A stretch of 64,000 bases of DNA from DAHUXN01 sp963811805. Lineage in GTDB: Bacteria; Acidobacteriota; Terriglobia; Acidiferrales; UBA7541. The notes beneath the pieces are model-generated. The model saw only the letters and a program-made list of their open reading frames with translations. It had not been told where the DNA came from and did not search any database. The stretch spans positions 372,001 through 436,000 of the forward strand of contig CAWESU010000002.1 in assembly GCA_963811805.1 (NCBI GenBank), given 5' to 3'. Both the position numbers and the translations under genes were made by a program. Position 1 is the stretch's first letter. Each line of letters starts with the position of its first letter. Shown here in pieces: positions 1 through 9,434 of the stretch.

Positions 1-405
1 TTCTGGCGTATCGATGTCCGCCAGCAATTGCCCCTTCTTCACATGCGCTCCGATGTCCACATACCAGTGTTGTAAGTAGCCGTTGGTGCGCGCGTAGATC
101 GGCGCGTCCGAAAACGCTTGAACGTTGCCGGGAATAACGATCTCCTGCTGCGGCGCGGTCCGTTCCGCGTGGATCACGGAGACCGTCGGGACGGCCAGCG
201 TATCCGTATCTTCCACGAGCTTGTTCTCAGCTCTCGAACGCGAAAGGATCCCGAAAATTACGACCGCGGCGACAATCGCAGCAATCACAAGAATCAAGAC
301 CCAGTGTATCGGGCCCATCCGCCTGCTCGTGGCCGCGGACGGGCCGATTGGTCCTGTCGCGCCTTCTTCTTCCGTCCCAGGCCCGGTGTGTACGCCAACT
401 CCCAT
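1..405 (-). CDS. RND efflux periplasmic adaptor (MFP), partial
   Basis: This is the N-terminal 135 codons of a membrane-fusion (HlyD/AcrA-type) adaptor; the rest lies beyond the left edge of the window. It would link an inner-membrane RND pump to an outer-membrane channel. The translation shows an acidic Gly/Pro-rich head, one membrane anchor at about residues 32-50 (HWVLILVIAAIVAAVVIFGI), then the start of the barrel and biotinyl-lipoyl-like domain (NVQAFSDAPIYARTNGYL, followed by VKKGQLLADI). The ATG at 405 is preceded by GAAGAGG. It lies 46 bp downstream of the RND gene on the same strand, so the two are probably one transcript with the pump gene first. The substrate cannot be read from the sequence. 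Confidence 0.85.
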   Translation of the reverse strand, partial: MGVGVHTGPGTEEEGATGPIGPSAATSRRMGPIHWVLILVIAAIVAAVVIFGILSRSRAENKLVEDTDTLAVPTVSVIHAERTAPQQEIVIPGNVQAFSDAPIYARTNGYLQHWYVDIGAHVKKGQLLADIDTPE

Positions 406-451
406 ATCGTTAGACCTCTTCACAGTTGAAATGCGCCAACGAATCTTTTAG

Positions 452-3400
452 CTAGGCCGATTGCCTCGATGGTTCCTTCGGGCGATGTATATGAAACAAG
501 CTGAAGCATACGGGAACGAAAAACAGCGTCGCAACGGTCGCGAACAAAAGTCCGCCAATCACCGCGCGCCCCAGCGGAGCGTTCTGCTCGCCGCCTTCGC
601 CCAGCGCCAACGCCATCGGCACCATTCCGATAATCATCGCCAGCGCCGTCATCAGCACCGGCCGGAAACGCGTGAAGCCCGCTTCCGCCGCAGCTTCGGC
701 CGGACTCTTGCCTTCCGCCAACTGCTCCCGCGCAAAGCTGACCACCAGAATGCTGTTCGCGGTCGCCACTCCCATGCACATAATCGCGCCCGTCAGCGCT
801 GGCACGCTGATTGTCGTGTGCGTCACAAAGAGAATCCAAACGATGCCGGCCAGCGCCGCGGGAAGCGCCGTGATAATGATAAACGGGTCCAGCCACGATT
901 GAAAATTCACCACGATCAGCAAGTAAACGAGCAAGATCGCGAAAACCAGGCCCCCGAGCAGGCCGGCAAACGAACTGGCCATCGTCGCAATCTGGCCTCG
1001 CACCGTCAGTTGCGACCCGCGCGGCAAATCGCGCCTGCTGGCGTCGACGATCTTGTTGATGTCGCGAGAGACGTCGCCCAAATCCCGGCCTGTCGCCGTT
1101 CCGTAAATGTCGATCACCGGCTGGATGTTGTAATCGGACACGTTGGCCATTTCCGCCCCGCGATTCACCGAAGCCAGGTTGCCCAAGATTTGCGGCGGGG
1201 AACCGTTGGTCGGTGTCAGCGGAATGTTTTCGAGGTCCTGCAGCGACTCGATTCGATACTGCGGTGTCTGCGTCGCGATCGGATAGCTCACCAGGTTCCG
1301 GGGATCCAGATAAAATGTCGGCGTCGTCTGAAAGCTGCCGCTCAGGGAAATCAGCACGTCGCTGGCAACATCGTGCTGCGTCAGCCCAATCTGGCTGGCC
1401 TCCGTCCGGTCAATGTTCACGTGAATGTCTGGATAATTAAACACTTGCTGCACTCGCAGATCGGCCAACCCCGGCACGAGCTTTAGCTTTTGCAGCATCC
1501 GGTCGGCGAATTCGCGGTTCGCTCCGCGGTTTTGCCCTATCAATTGAATGTCGATCGGCGAAGGCAGTCCGAAATTCAAAATCTGGCTGACGATGTCCGC
1601 GGGAAGAAATGCGAACGTCACTCCCGGATACTCTTCGTTCAGTTTCAAGCGCAAATCGTGAACGTACTGCGCCGTCGGATGGTGCTTCGGCTTCAAGCTG
1701 ACCAGAATGTCGCCGTCGCCGGGCCCAATCGGCGACGACGTGCTGTAGCTCAAATTGATGCTGCTGTACGGTGTTCCAATAATATCGATGATGCTGTCGA
1801 ACTCCCCCGGCGCGATGGAATTCCGAATCGTGGCTTCCACCCGGGCGCACAAAGCTGCCGTATCTTCAATTCGCGTTCCCGTCGGCGCGCGCAGATGCAG
1901 CCGGAACTGTCCACTGTCAACCGCCGGAAAGAAATCTTCGCCAATGAAGGGAATCAGCGCCATAGAAAGCACGCACAGGCAAAGGAAAATAGACGCAAAC
2001 AGGCCCCTGTGGGTGATGCATGTTTCAAGCATTTCCCGGTATCGCACCCGCGCGCGGTGATACATATTCTCAAAGCCCCGTTGGAAGAGCACCAGCGGAT
2101 TCCGGCTGCGCAGCTCGCCCGCTCCCGTCCCGTGATGGATTTTCAGCAAATATTTCGCCATCGTCGGGACCAGCGTTCGCGAAAGGAGATACGACGCAAG
2201 CATCGCGAAGACCACCGCTTCTCCCAGCGGCACAAACAAGTACCGCGCCACGCCCGTCAGAAAGAACATCGGGACGAACACGATGCAGATCGCCAGCGTG
2301 GAAACGAGCGCCGGCACCGCGATTTGATGCGCGCCGTCCAGAATCGCTGGCTCCAATTCCTTGCCAAGCTCCAGATGATAATTGATATTTTCAATCGCCA
2401 CCGTCGCGTCGTCGACCAGAATGCCCACCGCGAGGGCTAAACCTCCGAGCGTCATGATATTGATCGTTTCTCCGAGCGTGCCCAGCACGATCAACGAAGT
2501 GAGAATGGACAACGGAATTGACACCGCGATGATCACCGTGCTGCGCCAGCTTCCCAGAAACAGCAGGATCATCGCCGCCGTCAGGCACGCCGCGATAATC
2601 GATTCGCGGACCACCTCATTAATCGCTGCGCGTACGAAAATCGACTGGTCGGCCTGCGGCTTGATTTCCAGCGCTGGCGGAAGGCTCGCCTTCAGCTGTG
2701 GCAGCATTTTCTTCACGCCCTCGATCACCGAGAGCGTCGATGCGGTGCCCGACTTTTCAATCGTCAAGATCGAAGCACGCTCACCGTTCACGCGCGCAAT
2801 CTCTGTTTGCGGAGGATAGCCATCTCGCACATGCGCCACGTCGCGAATGTAGATCGTCGTGTTTCCCATCGTCTTGATCGGCAAATTGTTCAGCTGGTCC
2901 ACAATAGTCGGGGCGCCATTCATATCCACGTCATATTCGAACGCGCCGATTTTCACCGTGCCGGATGGCAGAATCAGATTCTGACTGTTTACGGCATTGA
3001 CCACGTCGAGCGGCGACAGCCCTCGCTCCTGCAGCGCCTGCGGCTCCAGGTCCACCTGTATTTGCCGCACGCGTCCGCCGTCTGGCCACGGAATCGATAC
3101 CCCCTCCACGGTGGCCAGCTGATTCCGGATGAAATTCATTCCCAGGTCCGTCACCTGCTGTTCGGAAAGTCCGTTGCCGGAGAGCGCCAATTGAAGAATC
3201 GGCACCGTCGAAGCGTTGTAAAGCAGCACCAGCGGCGGCGTCGCGCCCTGCGGAAGCTGGCGCAAAACCGACTGCGAAATCGCGGTGGTCTGTGCAATGG
3301 CCGTCGAAATATTCACATTCGGATGGAAAAACAGCTTGATCACCGCTTTTCCGCTGATCGTCTGCGATTCGATGTGCTCGATGTCGTTGACCAGCGTCGA

Positions 3401-3613
3401 AAGCGACCGCTCGGAAGGCGCCGTAATGCGGTAATTCAACTGTTCCGGCGTAAAGCCCTGATAATCCCAGACGACGCTAATCACCGGTATCGCGATGTTC
3501 GGGAAAACATCCTTGGCATTTCGAACGATGGACAGCGGCCCGATAATCAGAATCAACAGCGCCAGCACCACGAACGTGTACGGCCGTCGCAGCGCGATTC
3601 GAACCATCCACAT
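452..3613 (-). CDS. RND (AcrB/HAE1-family) efflux transporter
   Basis: This is a full-length 1053-residue inner-membrane proton-driven efflux pump of the resistance-nodulation-division superfamily. It starts with the usual short cytoplasmic segment and TM1 (residues about 10-30), has two large periplasmic loops (about 35-330 and 560-850), and carries the TM4 signature GILVDDATVAIENI, whose two Asp residues form the proton relay. A second TM block lies at about 860-1035. The adaptor gene follows 46 bp downstream, so this is an RND-MFP pair. No outer-membrane factor is attached to it on this strand; the nearest is the TolC-type gene at 9435, in a divergent cluster. Whether it exports drugs or metals is not evident. 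Confidence 0.93.
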   Translation of the reverse strand: MWMVRIALRRPYTFVVLALLILIIGPLSIVRNAKDVFPNIAIPVISVVWDYQGFTPEQLNYRITAPSERSLSTLVNDIEHIESQTISGKAVIKLFFHPNVNISTAIAQTTAISQSVLRQLPQGATPPLVLLYNASTVPILQLALSGNGLSEQQVTDLGMNFIRNQLATVEGVSIPWPDGGRVRQIQVDLEPQALQERGLSPLDVVNAVNSQNLILPSGTVKIGAFEYDVDMNGAPTIVDQLNNLPIKTMGNTTIYIRDVAHVRDGYPPQTEIARVNGERASILTIEKSGTASTLSVIEGVKKMLPQLKASLPPALEIKPQADQSIFVRAAINEVVRESIIAACLTAAMILLFLGSWRSTVIIAVSIPLSILTSLIVLGTLGETINIMTLGGLALAVGILVDDATVAIENINYHLELGKELEPAILDGAHQIAVPALVSTLAICIVFVPMFFLTGVARYLFVPLGEAVVFAMLASYLLSRTLVPTMAKYLLKIHHGTGAGELRSRNPLVLFQRGFENMYHRARVRYREMLETCITHRGLFASIFLCLCVLSMALIPFIGEDFFPAVDSGQFRLHLRAPTGTRIEDTAALCARVEATIRNSIAPGEFDSIIDIIGTPYSSINLSYSTSSPIGPGDGDILVSLKPKHHPTAQYVHDLRLKLNEEYPGVTFAFLPADIVSQILNFGLPSPIDIQLIGQNRGANREFADRMLQKLKLVPGLADLRVQQVFNYPDIHVNIDRTEASQIGLTQHDVASDVLISLSGSFQTTPTFYLDPRNLVSYPIATQTPQYRIESLQDLENIPLTPTNGSPPQILGNLASVNRGAEMANVSDYNIQPVIDIYGTATGRDLGDVSRDINKIVDASRRDLPRGSQLTVRGQIATMASSFAGLLGGLVFAILLVYLLIVVNFQSWLDPFIIITALPAALAGIVWILFVTHTTISVPALTGAIMCMGVATANSILVVSFAREQLAEGKSPAEAAAEAGFTRFRPVLMTALAMIIGMVPMALALGEGGEQNAPLGRAVIGGLLFATVATLFFVPVCFSLFHIHRPKEPSRQSA

Positions 3614-4110
3614 ATTTTCTCTTTACCTTTGCTCCGTCATCTTCCGCTGGTGGCTATATTGCCTGCGCCGTGCGCAACTTTCAACGCGTCCCAAATCCCG
3701 CGCGGCTCGCCGCACCGGCCAATGTGGTCGGCGGCCAAGCACCGCGCGCCACAGTACTTAACAGACGTATGCCGCTGCCAATTTGATGCAGGAACATTTG
3801 TTTCGGCTCCGGTCCGCGGGTTTCCCTCCGCGGGTCTCGGCGATCGGCGCTACCGGCTCCCGTCGCCAGAAGAGAGAGTAACCCCCAGGCGTCCGCCACA
3901 AATCCCGGAAGCATCCAATTTCGTCCCTGAATGAATCACATCTCGGCGAAGCGGGAGAATAGGCCGTGCGGAGGATGCAGCCCAGCAAAATATCGTTACC
4001 CGAACGGCAAATTCTTACGTCCAAGTAGACATATATAAAGACCGGCGATAACCTAGAGGTATACTGGACCTCTGTTACGCGGGTCAGCGAGGCGAGCCCG
4101 GAGTCGTACC
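3614..4110. other. Divergent intergenic region between two efflux clusters
   Basis: About 500 bp separate the minus-strand RND gene from the plus-strand adaptor series. It must hold the promoters of both. I see no convincing gene, tRNA or perfect operator palindrome. A TATACT hexamer near 4059 could be a -10 for the plus-strand genes, but no good -35 lies 17 bp upstream of it. Confidence 0.4.
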
Positions 4111-5469
4111 ATGGAACCTTCGATTTACGCCCGCGCCAGAACCGCCACGGAGCCGGCAGCAGCTCCGGCGGAAATCACGCCCCGCCCGAACCTTTCTATC
4201 GCCGAAAAGCCTCGTCGCGCGCCTCACCGCAACAAATTCTTTGCCGCGATTCTCGCCATCCTGGTAATCGCGGCCATTCTCTTCGTCATTTTCCGCAATC
4301 ACCAAACCGCGGCTTCCGCCGTCGCCGGCGCCGAAACCGCGCCCGCGTTCACCGAGAATTTCGTCAGCGTGTTGCGTCTTGCCGGAAGCACCGAAGCGCT
4401 GCGCTCTCGGCCAATTGTGGCGCCGCAGTTGGCTGGCTCCCAACTCAATTCAATGGTTGTCACGCACTTGGTTCCGGCCGGGACATTCGTCCGAAAGGGC
4501 GATCTGCTCGTCGAATTCGACCGTCAAGCCCAGATCAAGGACGCGCTGGACAAAAAGGCCACCTATCAAGACTTGGTGGACCAGGTCGTCGAGAAACAGG
4601 CCGCCGAAGGCGCGGCCCGCGCCAAGGACGAGGACGACTTGCAGCAGGCGCGGGACGCCTTGCAGAAGGCCCAGCTCGAAATGGGCAAGAACGAAATTCT
4701 TTCCCGTATCGATGTGGAGAAAAATCAGGAGGCTCTCGCCGAGGCCCAGGAAACCCTCAAGCAATTGCAGCACACCTTTGACCTGAAGCGCCAGGCCGCG
4801 GCCGCGGACATCCACACCGTCGTGATCCAGCGCGACAGAGCCCGCGCCACCATGCTCTACGCTGAATCGAATGCCGGCAAAATGTCCATCCGATCTCCCA
4901 TGGATGGTGTCGTTGTCCTCAATACCATTTGGAACGGGTCGAGAATCGCCCCGGTGCAGGAGGGCGACGAAGTGCGGCCCGGCGTGCCCTTTATGAAAGT
5001 GGTCGATCCTTCGGCCATGGAGGTCCGCGTCCAGGTCAATCAGGACGATTTGCTCAAACTGCATCTGGGCCAGCATGCCCAGATCAGTTTGGACGCTTAT
5101 CCGGGTATGACATTTTCCGGGACGCTCGAAGAGCTCTCTCCTCTGGGTCAGGCCAGCGACCAATCGGACACCCTTCGGAGTTTCACCGCGCTCTTCAGTA
5201 TTCAAGGCGCCAACTCCAAGCTGATGCCGGATCTCTCGGCCTCCGTCGACCTCCAGTTAGCGAACGTGAAGGATGCCTTGGTCGTCCCGGCGGAGGGCGT
5301 CGAGCATGAGGCCGGCCGCGATTACGTTTGGCTCAAAACAGGCGGCGCTTTTATACGCCGCGCCGTGACTGCCGGTCCGAGCAACGGCCTGGAGACGGTC
5401 ATCGAAGCGGGACTAAAACCGCACGATGTAGTGCGGTTGACTCCGCAACTCGGGCAAGGATCATCGTAA
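4111..5469 (+). CDS. HlyD/MacA-family efflux adaptor 1
   Basis: This 452-residue membrane-fusion protein has a cytoplasmic head of about 45 residues rich in Pro, Ala and Arg, one TM anchor at about 47-66, a lipoyl half-motif (HLVPAGTFVRKGDLLVEFD), a long coiled coil at about 150-250 rich in Gln, Glu and Lys, the second lipoyl half (SIRSPMDGVVVLN), and a barrel/MP domain to the C-terminus. It belongs to the MacA/HlyD group that docks on MacB-type permeases. It is the first of three consecutive adaptors, 13 bp ahead of the second. The start is the first ATG of the frame, in CCATGG. The three proteins share an architecture but not close sequence, so they are old paralogues rather than a recent duplication. 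Confidence 0.88.
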   Translation: MEPSIYARARTATEPAAAPAEITPRPNLSIAEKPRRAPHRNKFFAAILAILVIAAILFVIFRNHQTAASAVAGAETAPAFTENFVSVLRLAGSTEALRSRPIVAPQLAGSQLNSMVVTHLVPAGTFVRKGDLLVEFDRQAQIKDALDKKATYQDLVDQVVEKQAAEGAARAKDEDDLQQARDALQKAQLEMGKNEILSRIDVEKNQEALAEAQETLKQLQHTFDLKRQAAAADIHTVVIQRDRARATMLYAESNAGKMSIRSPMDGVVVLNTIWNGSRIAPVQEGDEVRPGVPFMKVVDPSAMEVRVQVNQDDLLKLHLGQHAQISLDAYPGMTFSGTLEELSPLGQASDQSDTLRSFTALFSIQGANSKLMPDLSASVDLQLANVKDALVVPAEGVEHEAGRDYVWLKTGGAFIRRAVTAGPSNGLETVIEAGLKPHDVVRLTPQLGQGSS

Positions 5470-5482
5470 GAGGCTCAAAAAA

Positions 5483-6739
5483 GTGAGTAAGCTCGGCAAT
5501 CTCTGGCGCAAGCGAAAGTTTGGCGTGCTTGGCGTCGCCGTGCTCCTTGGTGGCTCGATCACCTACGGTGGCTACCGCTTCACCCGGCCCGCGCTCGACG
5601 TTCCAAGCGCGCTGGTCCAGCGCACCGAGTTTGTGGATTACGTGCAGGTGCGCGGCCAGGTCAGCGCGCGCAAATCCGTCACCATCGCCGCGCCTTATGG
5701 CGCGGGCGATTTGCAGATTGTCATGCTCGCGAAAAACGGTTCCCAAGTCAAAAAGGGCGACGTCGTGATCCAGTTCGATGCCACCACCATTAAGCAGGAC
5801 TTGGCCCAGGACCAATCCGCTTTGAAATCCGCGGAAGCTGAAATCAAGGAATCCCAGGCGCAGGCGCGGCTCAAGGAAGAACAAGACCTCACCGACGTGA
5901 TGAAGGCCCGCTATGACCTGCAGTCGGCGAAGCTCGACGCCAGCAAGCAGGAAATTCTGTCGAAGATCGACGGCGCCGAAGCAAACCTCAAAGTGGCGGA
6001 CGCAAAACAGAAAGTGAGCGACGTAGAAATGAAGCTTAAGACCGACCAGCAGTCGGACGCCGCGGACATCGAGGACAAACGCCAGAAGAGCGCCCAGCAA
6101 GCCTACGCCGTGCAGCAGGCCGAGCGAAGCTTGGCCGCCCTCACTCTGTGTGCACCCACCAATGGCATGGTAACTCTGCAAGTCAATTGGCGCGCTGCAG
6201 GCCCCATGGGGAACCCGCAGCCTTTCCGCCAGGGTGACCGTTCCTGGCCGGGCGCGGCAATCGCCGAGCTGCCCGACTTGGCCACTTTGCAGATCACTGG
6301 TCGCGTCGATGAGCTCCAGCGCGGCCGTATGCAGTTGGGTCAGACCGGCTCCGTGCGAGTCGACGCAATTCCCGACAAGGAGTTCACCGCGAAACTTACC
6401 CAAATCAGCACCATCGCAAGCATGGATTTTACGTCAGGCTGGCCCTTTCCCAGGAACTTCACCATGGATTTCTCGCTCCAGAAAATCGATCCGCGCATGC
6501 GCCCTGGCATGAACGCCAACGTTCGCATCGCCGTCGACCGCGTGGCGGAAGGCATCGTGATTCCGTCGGAAGCCGTGTTCCAGAGATCGGGCCAGAGCGT
6601 CGCGTACATCCTCCACGGCTCGCGGTTCGATGAGCAGCCGATTGAAGTGGAGCGTCGCAGCGGGGATCAAGCTTTGATCGCAAAAGGTCTGCAGCCGGGT
6701 GAACGCATCGCCTTGCGCGACCCGGCCGCAGCACCCTGA
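5483..6739 (+). CDS. HlyD/MacA-family efflux adaptor 2
   Basis: This 418-residue periplasmic adaptor starts at GTG 5483. An N-terminal TM lies at about 13-32 (FGVLGVAVLLGGSITYGGY). The lipoyl halves are VMLAKNGSQVKKGDVVIQFD and TLCAPTNGMVTLQVNW, flanking a coiled coil at about 95-215. The C-terminal half has the barrel and MP domains (DRVAEGIVIPSEAVFQRSG). Its stop codon overlaps the start of the third adaptor in TGATG, which indicates translational coupling. With its neighbours it should form the periplasmic part of a tripartite ABC-type export system ending in the TolC homologue at 9435. Confidence 0.87.
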   Translation: MSKLGNLWRKRKFGVLGVAVLLGGSITYGGYRFTRPALDVPSALVQRTEFVDYVQVRGQVSARKSVTIAAPYGAGDLQIVMLAKNGSQVKKGDVVIQFDATTIKQDLAQDQSALKSAEAEIKESQAQARLKEEQDLTDVMKARYDLQSAKLDASKQEILSKIDGAEANLKVADAKQKVSDVEMKLKTDQQSDAADIEDKRQKSAQQAYAVQQAERSLAALTLCAPTNGMVTLQVNWRAAGPMGNPQPFRQGDRSWPGAAIAELPDLATLQITGRVDELQRGRMQLGQTGSVRVDAIPDKEFTAKLTQISTIASMDFTSGWPFPRNFTMDFSLQKIDPRMRPGMNANVRIAVDRVAEGIVIPSEAVFQRSGQSVAYILHGSRFDEQPIEVERRSGDQALIAKGLQPGERIALRDPAAAP

Positions 6740-8055
6740 TGGATTCGAAGATGGCACCCAGGAAAGCGCCGTTAGCATCGTTGGGAATTTGCTTCCTGTG
6801 CGCAGGTTGGCTCGCGGCCTGCTCTGCGCAGGGCGAGGTGCGCTCGCCATCGGGCGGCGTCCCGGTTGCTCCGGTCGAACAGGCCGACGTGCAGCTTCGC
6901 GTGGATACCACCGGAGCCCTGCGCGCCACGCGCACCGCCATGATGGTCGCGCCCGCGATTGGCGGCGGCGGGCTGCAAATCATTCGTCTCCTCAAGTCGG
7001 GCACGCAGGTGAAAGCCGGCGACCCGGTGGTCGCTTTCGATCCCAGCCAGCAGCAATACAATCTCGAGCAGGCGCAGTCCGACTACGACCAAGCCGAACA
7101 GGAGATCGTCAAGGCCAAGGACGATGCCGCCGTTCAGGCTGCTCAGGACCAAACCGCCCTGTTGAAGGCTGGCTTCGACGTGCGCCAGGCCGAACTTGAA
7201 GTAAGCAAAAAGGATTTGGTCAGCGCCATCGACGCTCAAAAAGATCAGCTTACTCTGGATGAGACCCAGCGAGCCCTCCAGCAGTTGCAGCAAGACATCA
7301 AATCTCACGCCGCTTCCGGGCAAGCCACCGTTGCCGTGGATCAGGAAAAGGCTCACAAGGCCAAGCTCGCGATGGATGAAGCCCAGCAGAATATCAAGAA
7401 CATGCGCGTGCGTTCGTCGATCAACGGTCTTGTGGTCGTTCGCCAAAACGAGAACGCCTCGGGAGGCTTCTTTTTCGACGGAATGACCCTCCCCGAATAT
7501 CAGGAGGGCGACCAGGTCTATCCCGGCAGCGCCATCGCCGACGTCATCGATATGGGCCAGATGGAAATCACTGCAAACGTGAATGAAGCCGACCGTATAA
7601 ACGTGAAAATCGCCCAGTCCGTTGAGGTTCGCGTAGACGCTCTGCCGGGAGAGATCTTCCATGGAACGGTGAAGAACGTCGCGGCCGGTACCGGCGATTT
7701 TTTCTTCGCGGGTGCCGGGGGCAACTCCGAAATCACTGTCGAACTCAGCCATCCGGACAAACAATTCCGCCCCGGTTTCACCGCCCACCTCGTGATCCTC
7801 GGGGACAATCTGCCCAAGGCGCTGTGGGTTCCGCGCGAGGCCGTCTTCGAGAAAGATGGCAAGCCCCTTGTGTACGTGCGTACCTCGAACGGCTTTGAGC
7901 CGCGTCCGATTCAGATTCGCTATCTCTCGGAGGGGAAGGCTGTGATCACGGGTCTGAACGTTGGAACCGAAGTGGCCGTCATTGATCCTGCGCAGGCCGC
8001 CGCCGGCTCAGCAAAACCGGAAACCTCCGCGAGTCCGGTGGGAGCGCCGCGATGA
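6739..8055 (+). CDS. HlyD/MacA-family efflux adaptor 3, lipoprotein
   Basis: A 438-residue adaptor that differs from the previous two in carrying a lipoprotein signal: a hydrophobic stretch ending in the lipobox LAAC at residues 25-28, so it is probably anchored by lipid on Cys28 rather than by a TM helix. The lipoyl halves (LLKSGTQVKAGDPVVAFD and VRSSINGLVVVRQN) flank a coiled coil at about 105-215; a Gly/Phe-rich insertion follows (ASGGFFFDGMTLPEY). The start overlaps the previous stop by one base, and its own stop overlaps the permease start by four bases, so this is one operon. Confidence 0.87.
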   Translation: MDSKMAPRKAPLASLGICFLCAGWLAACSAQGEVRSPSGGVPVAPVEQADVQLRVDTTGALRATRTAMMVAPAIGGGGLQIIRLLKSGTQVKAGDPVVAFDPSQQQYNLEQAQSDYDQAEQEIVKAKDDAAVQAAQDQTALLKAGFDVRQAELEVSKKDLVSAIDAQKDQLTLDETQRALQQLQQDIKSHAASGQATVAVDQEKAHKAKLAMDEAQQNIKNMRVRSSINGLVVVRQNENASGGFFFDGMTLPEYQEGDQVYPGSAIADVIDMGQMEITANVNEADRINVKIAQSVEVRVDALPGEIFHGTVKNVAAGTGDFFFAGAGGNSEITVELSHPDKQFRPGFTAHLVILGDNLPKALWVPREAVFEKDGKPLVYVRTSNGFEPRPIQIRYLSEGKAVITGLNVGTEVAVIDPAQAAAGSAKPETSASPVGAPR

Positions 8056-9350
8056 ACGCCACCAATCAAGCCGTCCCGCCTCGCCTTGGCTACTCCTTTT
8101 CCCTGTGGCAGTGGCTCCCCGATCTGCGCCTGGGGTTCGAGAACCTGCTCGTTCACAAATTGCGCTCGTTGCTCACCATGCTGGGCATGATTTTCGGGGT
8201 CGCCGCCGTCGTTTCCATGCTTTCGATTGGCGCTGGCGCGCAGCAGAAAGTCATGGCCTTCATCGAGCAGCTGGGCGTGCACAACCTGATCGTCGAGGCC
8301 AAGGAAGCCACAAGCTACATGGCCCTGTCGAAAATCCGCCGAATTTCTCCCGGCCTCACCTTCGCCGACTATCGCGTCATCCGCCAGGGCGTCAGCGGAA
8401 TTGCCGAAGCCTCCGCACGAAAGCGTTTTTCTCCCACAAAGTTGATTCCCACTCCCCAGCAGGAAACTCCCGAAGTTTACGGAGTCGAGCCTTCTTACGA
8501 GCAGATTGCCGATCTCCGCATGGTCTCCGGAGAGTTTTTCAATTCCGAGGAAAATGCCGCCGCCGACCCTGTTTGCGTCTTGGGCGAAGCCGCCAAAGCT
8601 ACTCTGTTCGGTTCCGGAGACGCCCTAGGCAAGTACGTCAAATTGAACGATGTGTGGTTCCGCGTAATTGGCGTGGCCGGGCCGCAGCTCACTTCCCAGG
8701 ACGATGTCGCCGGCGTTCCCAATGAAGACCTGAACAACATGATTTACGCGCCGGTGAACTCCGTCATCTACCGTTTGGCCGACGACTTCAGCGGCATGAA
8801 AGACGAAATTGACGGCATCTACCTGCGTCTCAATCCCAGCGCCGATAGCGCCGCCGTTGCCGCGGTCGTCCGCGGCATTTTGAATAACTCCCACCACAAC
8901 GCCGGAGATTTCACGGTGATCGTGCCGGCCGCCTTGCTCGCCGAGCAGCAGCGCACCGAGCGCCTGTTCAATACCGTGATGGTCGCGATCGCCTCGATTT
9001 CTCTCCTCGTCGGTGGAATCGGCATCATGAACATCATGCTGGCCAGCATCCTCGAGCGCACCCGCGAAATCGGCGTGCGCCGCGCCGTGGGCGCGCGCCA
9101 GTTCGACATCGTTCGGCAATTCGTCATCGAAGCGGTCCTGATTTCCTTCGCCGGCGGCATCATCGGCATCGCTTTCGGGTTCGGAATGTCGCGGCTGATC
9201 GCCTGGCTCGCTGGATGGTCCACGATGGTCACCGCGGGCTCGATCGTCCTCGCCTTCGTCGTATCCATCTCCATCGGCATGATTTTCGGAATTTATCCGG
9301 CGGTAAGAGCGGCGCGGCTCGATCCTGTGGAAGCCATTCACTACGAATAA
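8052..9350 (+). CDS. MacB/FtsX-type ABC transporter permease, no ATPase domain
   Basis: This 432-residue permease has a TM at about 37-60 (LRSLLTMLGMIFGVAAVVSM), a large periplasmic MacB-PCD domain (about 65-290) and three C-terminal TMs in an FtsX domain (about 305-420) containing the ERTREIGVRRAVGAR loop typical of MacB. Classical MacB carries an N-terminal nucleotide-binding domain; here it is absent, and no Walker A/ABC-signature protein is encoded anywhere in this cluster. It overlaps the preceding adaptor by ATGA. It probably acts as the inner-membrane mechanotransducer of a tripartite exporter using an ATPase encoded elsewhere. Confidence 0.9.
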   Translation: MNATNQAVPPRLGYSFSLWQWLPDLRLGFENLLVHKLRSLLTMLGMIFGVAAVVSMLSIGAGAQQKVMAFIEQLGVHNLIVEAKEATSYMALSKIRRISPGLTFADYRVIRQGVSGIAEASARKRFSPTKLIPTPQQETPEVYGVEPSYEQIADLRMVSGEFFNSEENAAADPVCVLGEAAKATLFGSGDALGKYVKLNDVWFRVIGVAGPQLTSQDDVAGVPNEDLNNMIYAPVNSVIYRLADDFSGMKDEIDGIYLRLNPSADSAAVAAVVRGILNNSHHNAGDFTVIVPAALLAEQQRTERLFNTVMVAIASISLLVGGIGIMNIMLASILERTREIGVRRAVGARQFDIVRQFVIEAVLISFAGGIIGIAFGFGMSRLIAWLAGWSTMVTAGSIVLAFVVSISIGMIFGIYPAVRAARLDPVEAIHYE

Positions 9351-9434
9351 TTCGTGCCTACGTGTCGGGCAGCCGCCAATCGTTTGCTTTTCTGCAGGGA
9401 ATAGAAATTCTGCTGTTCATTTCAGGGGGACAAA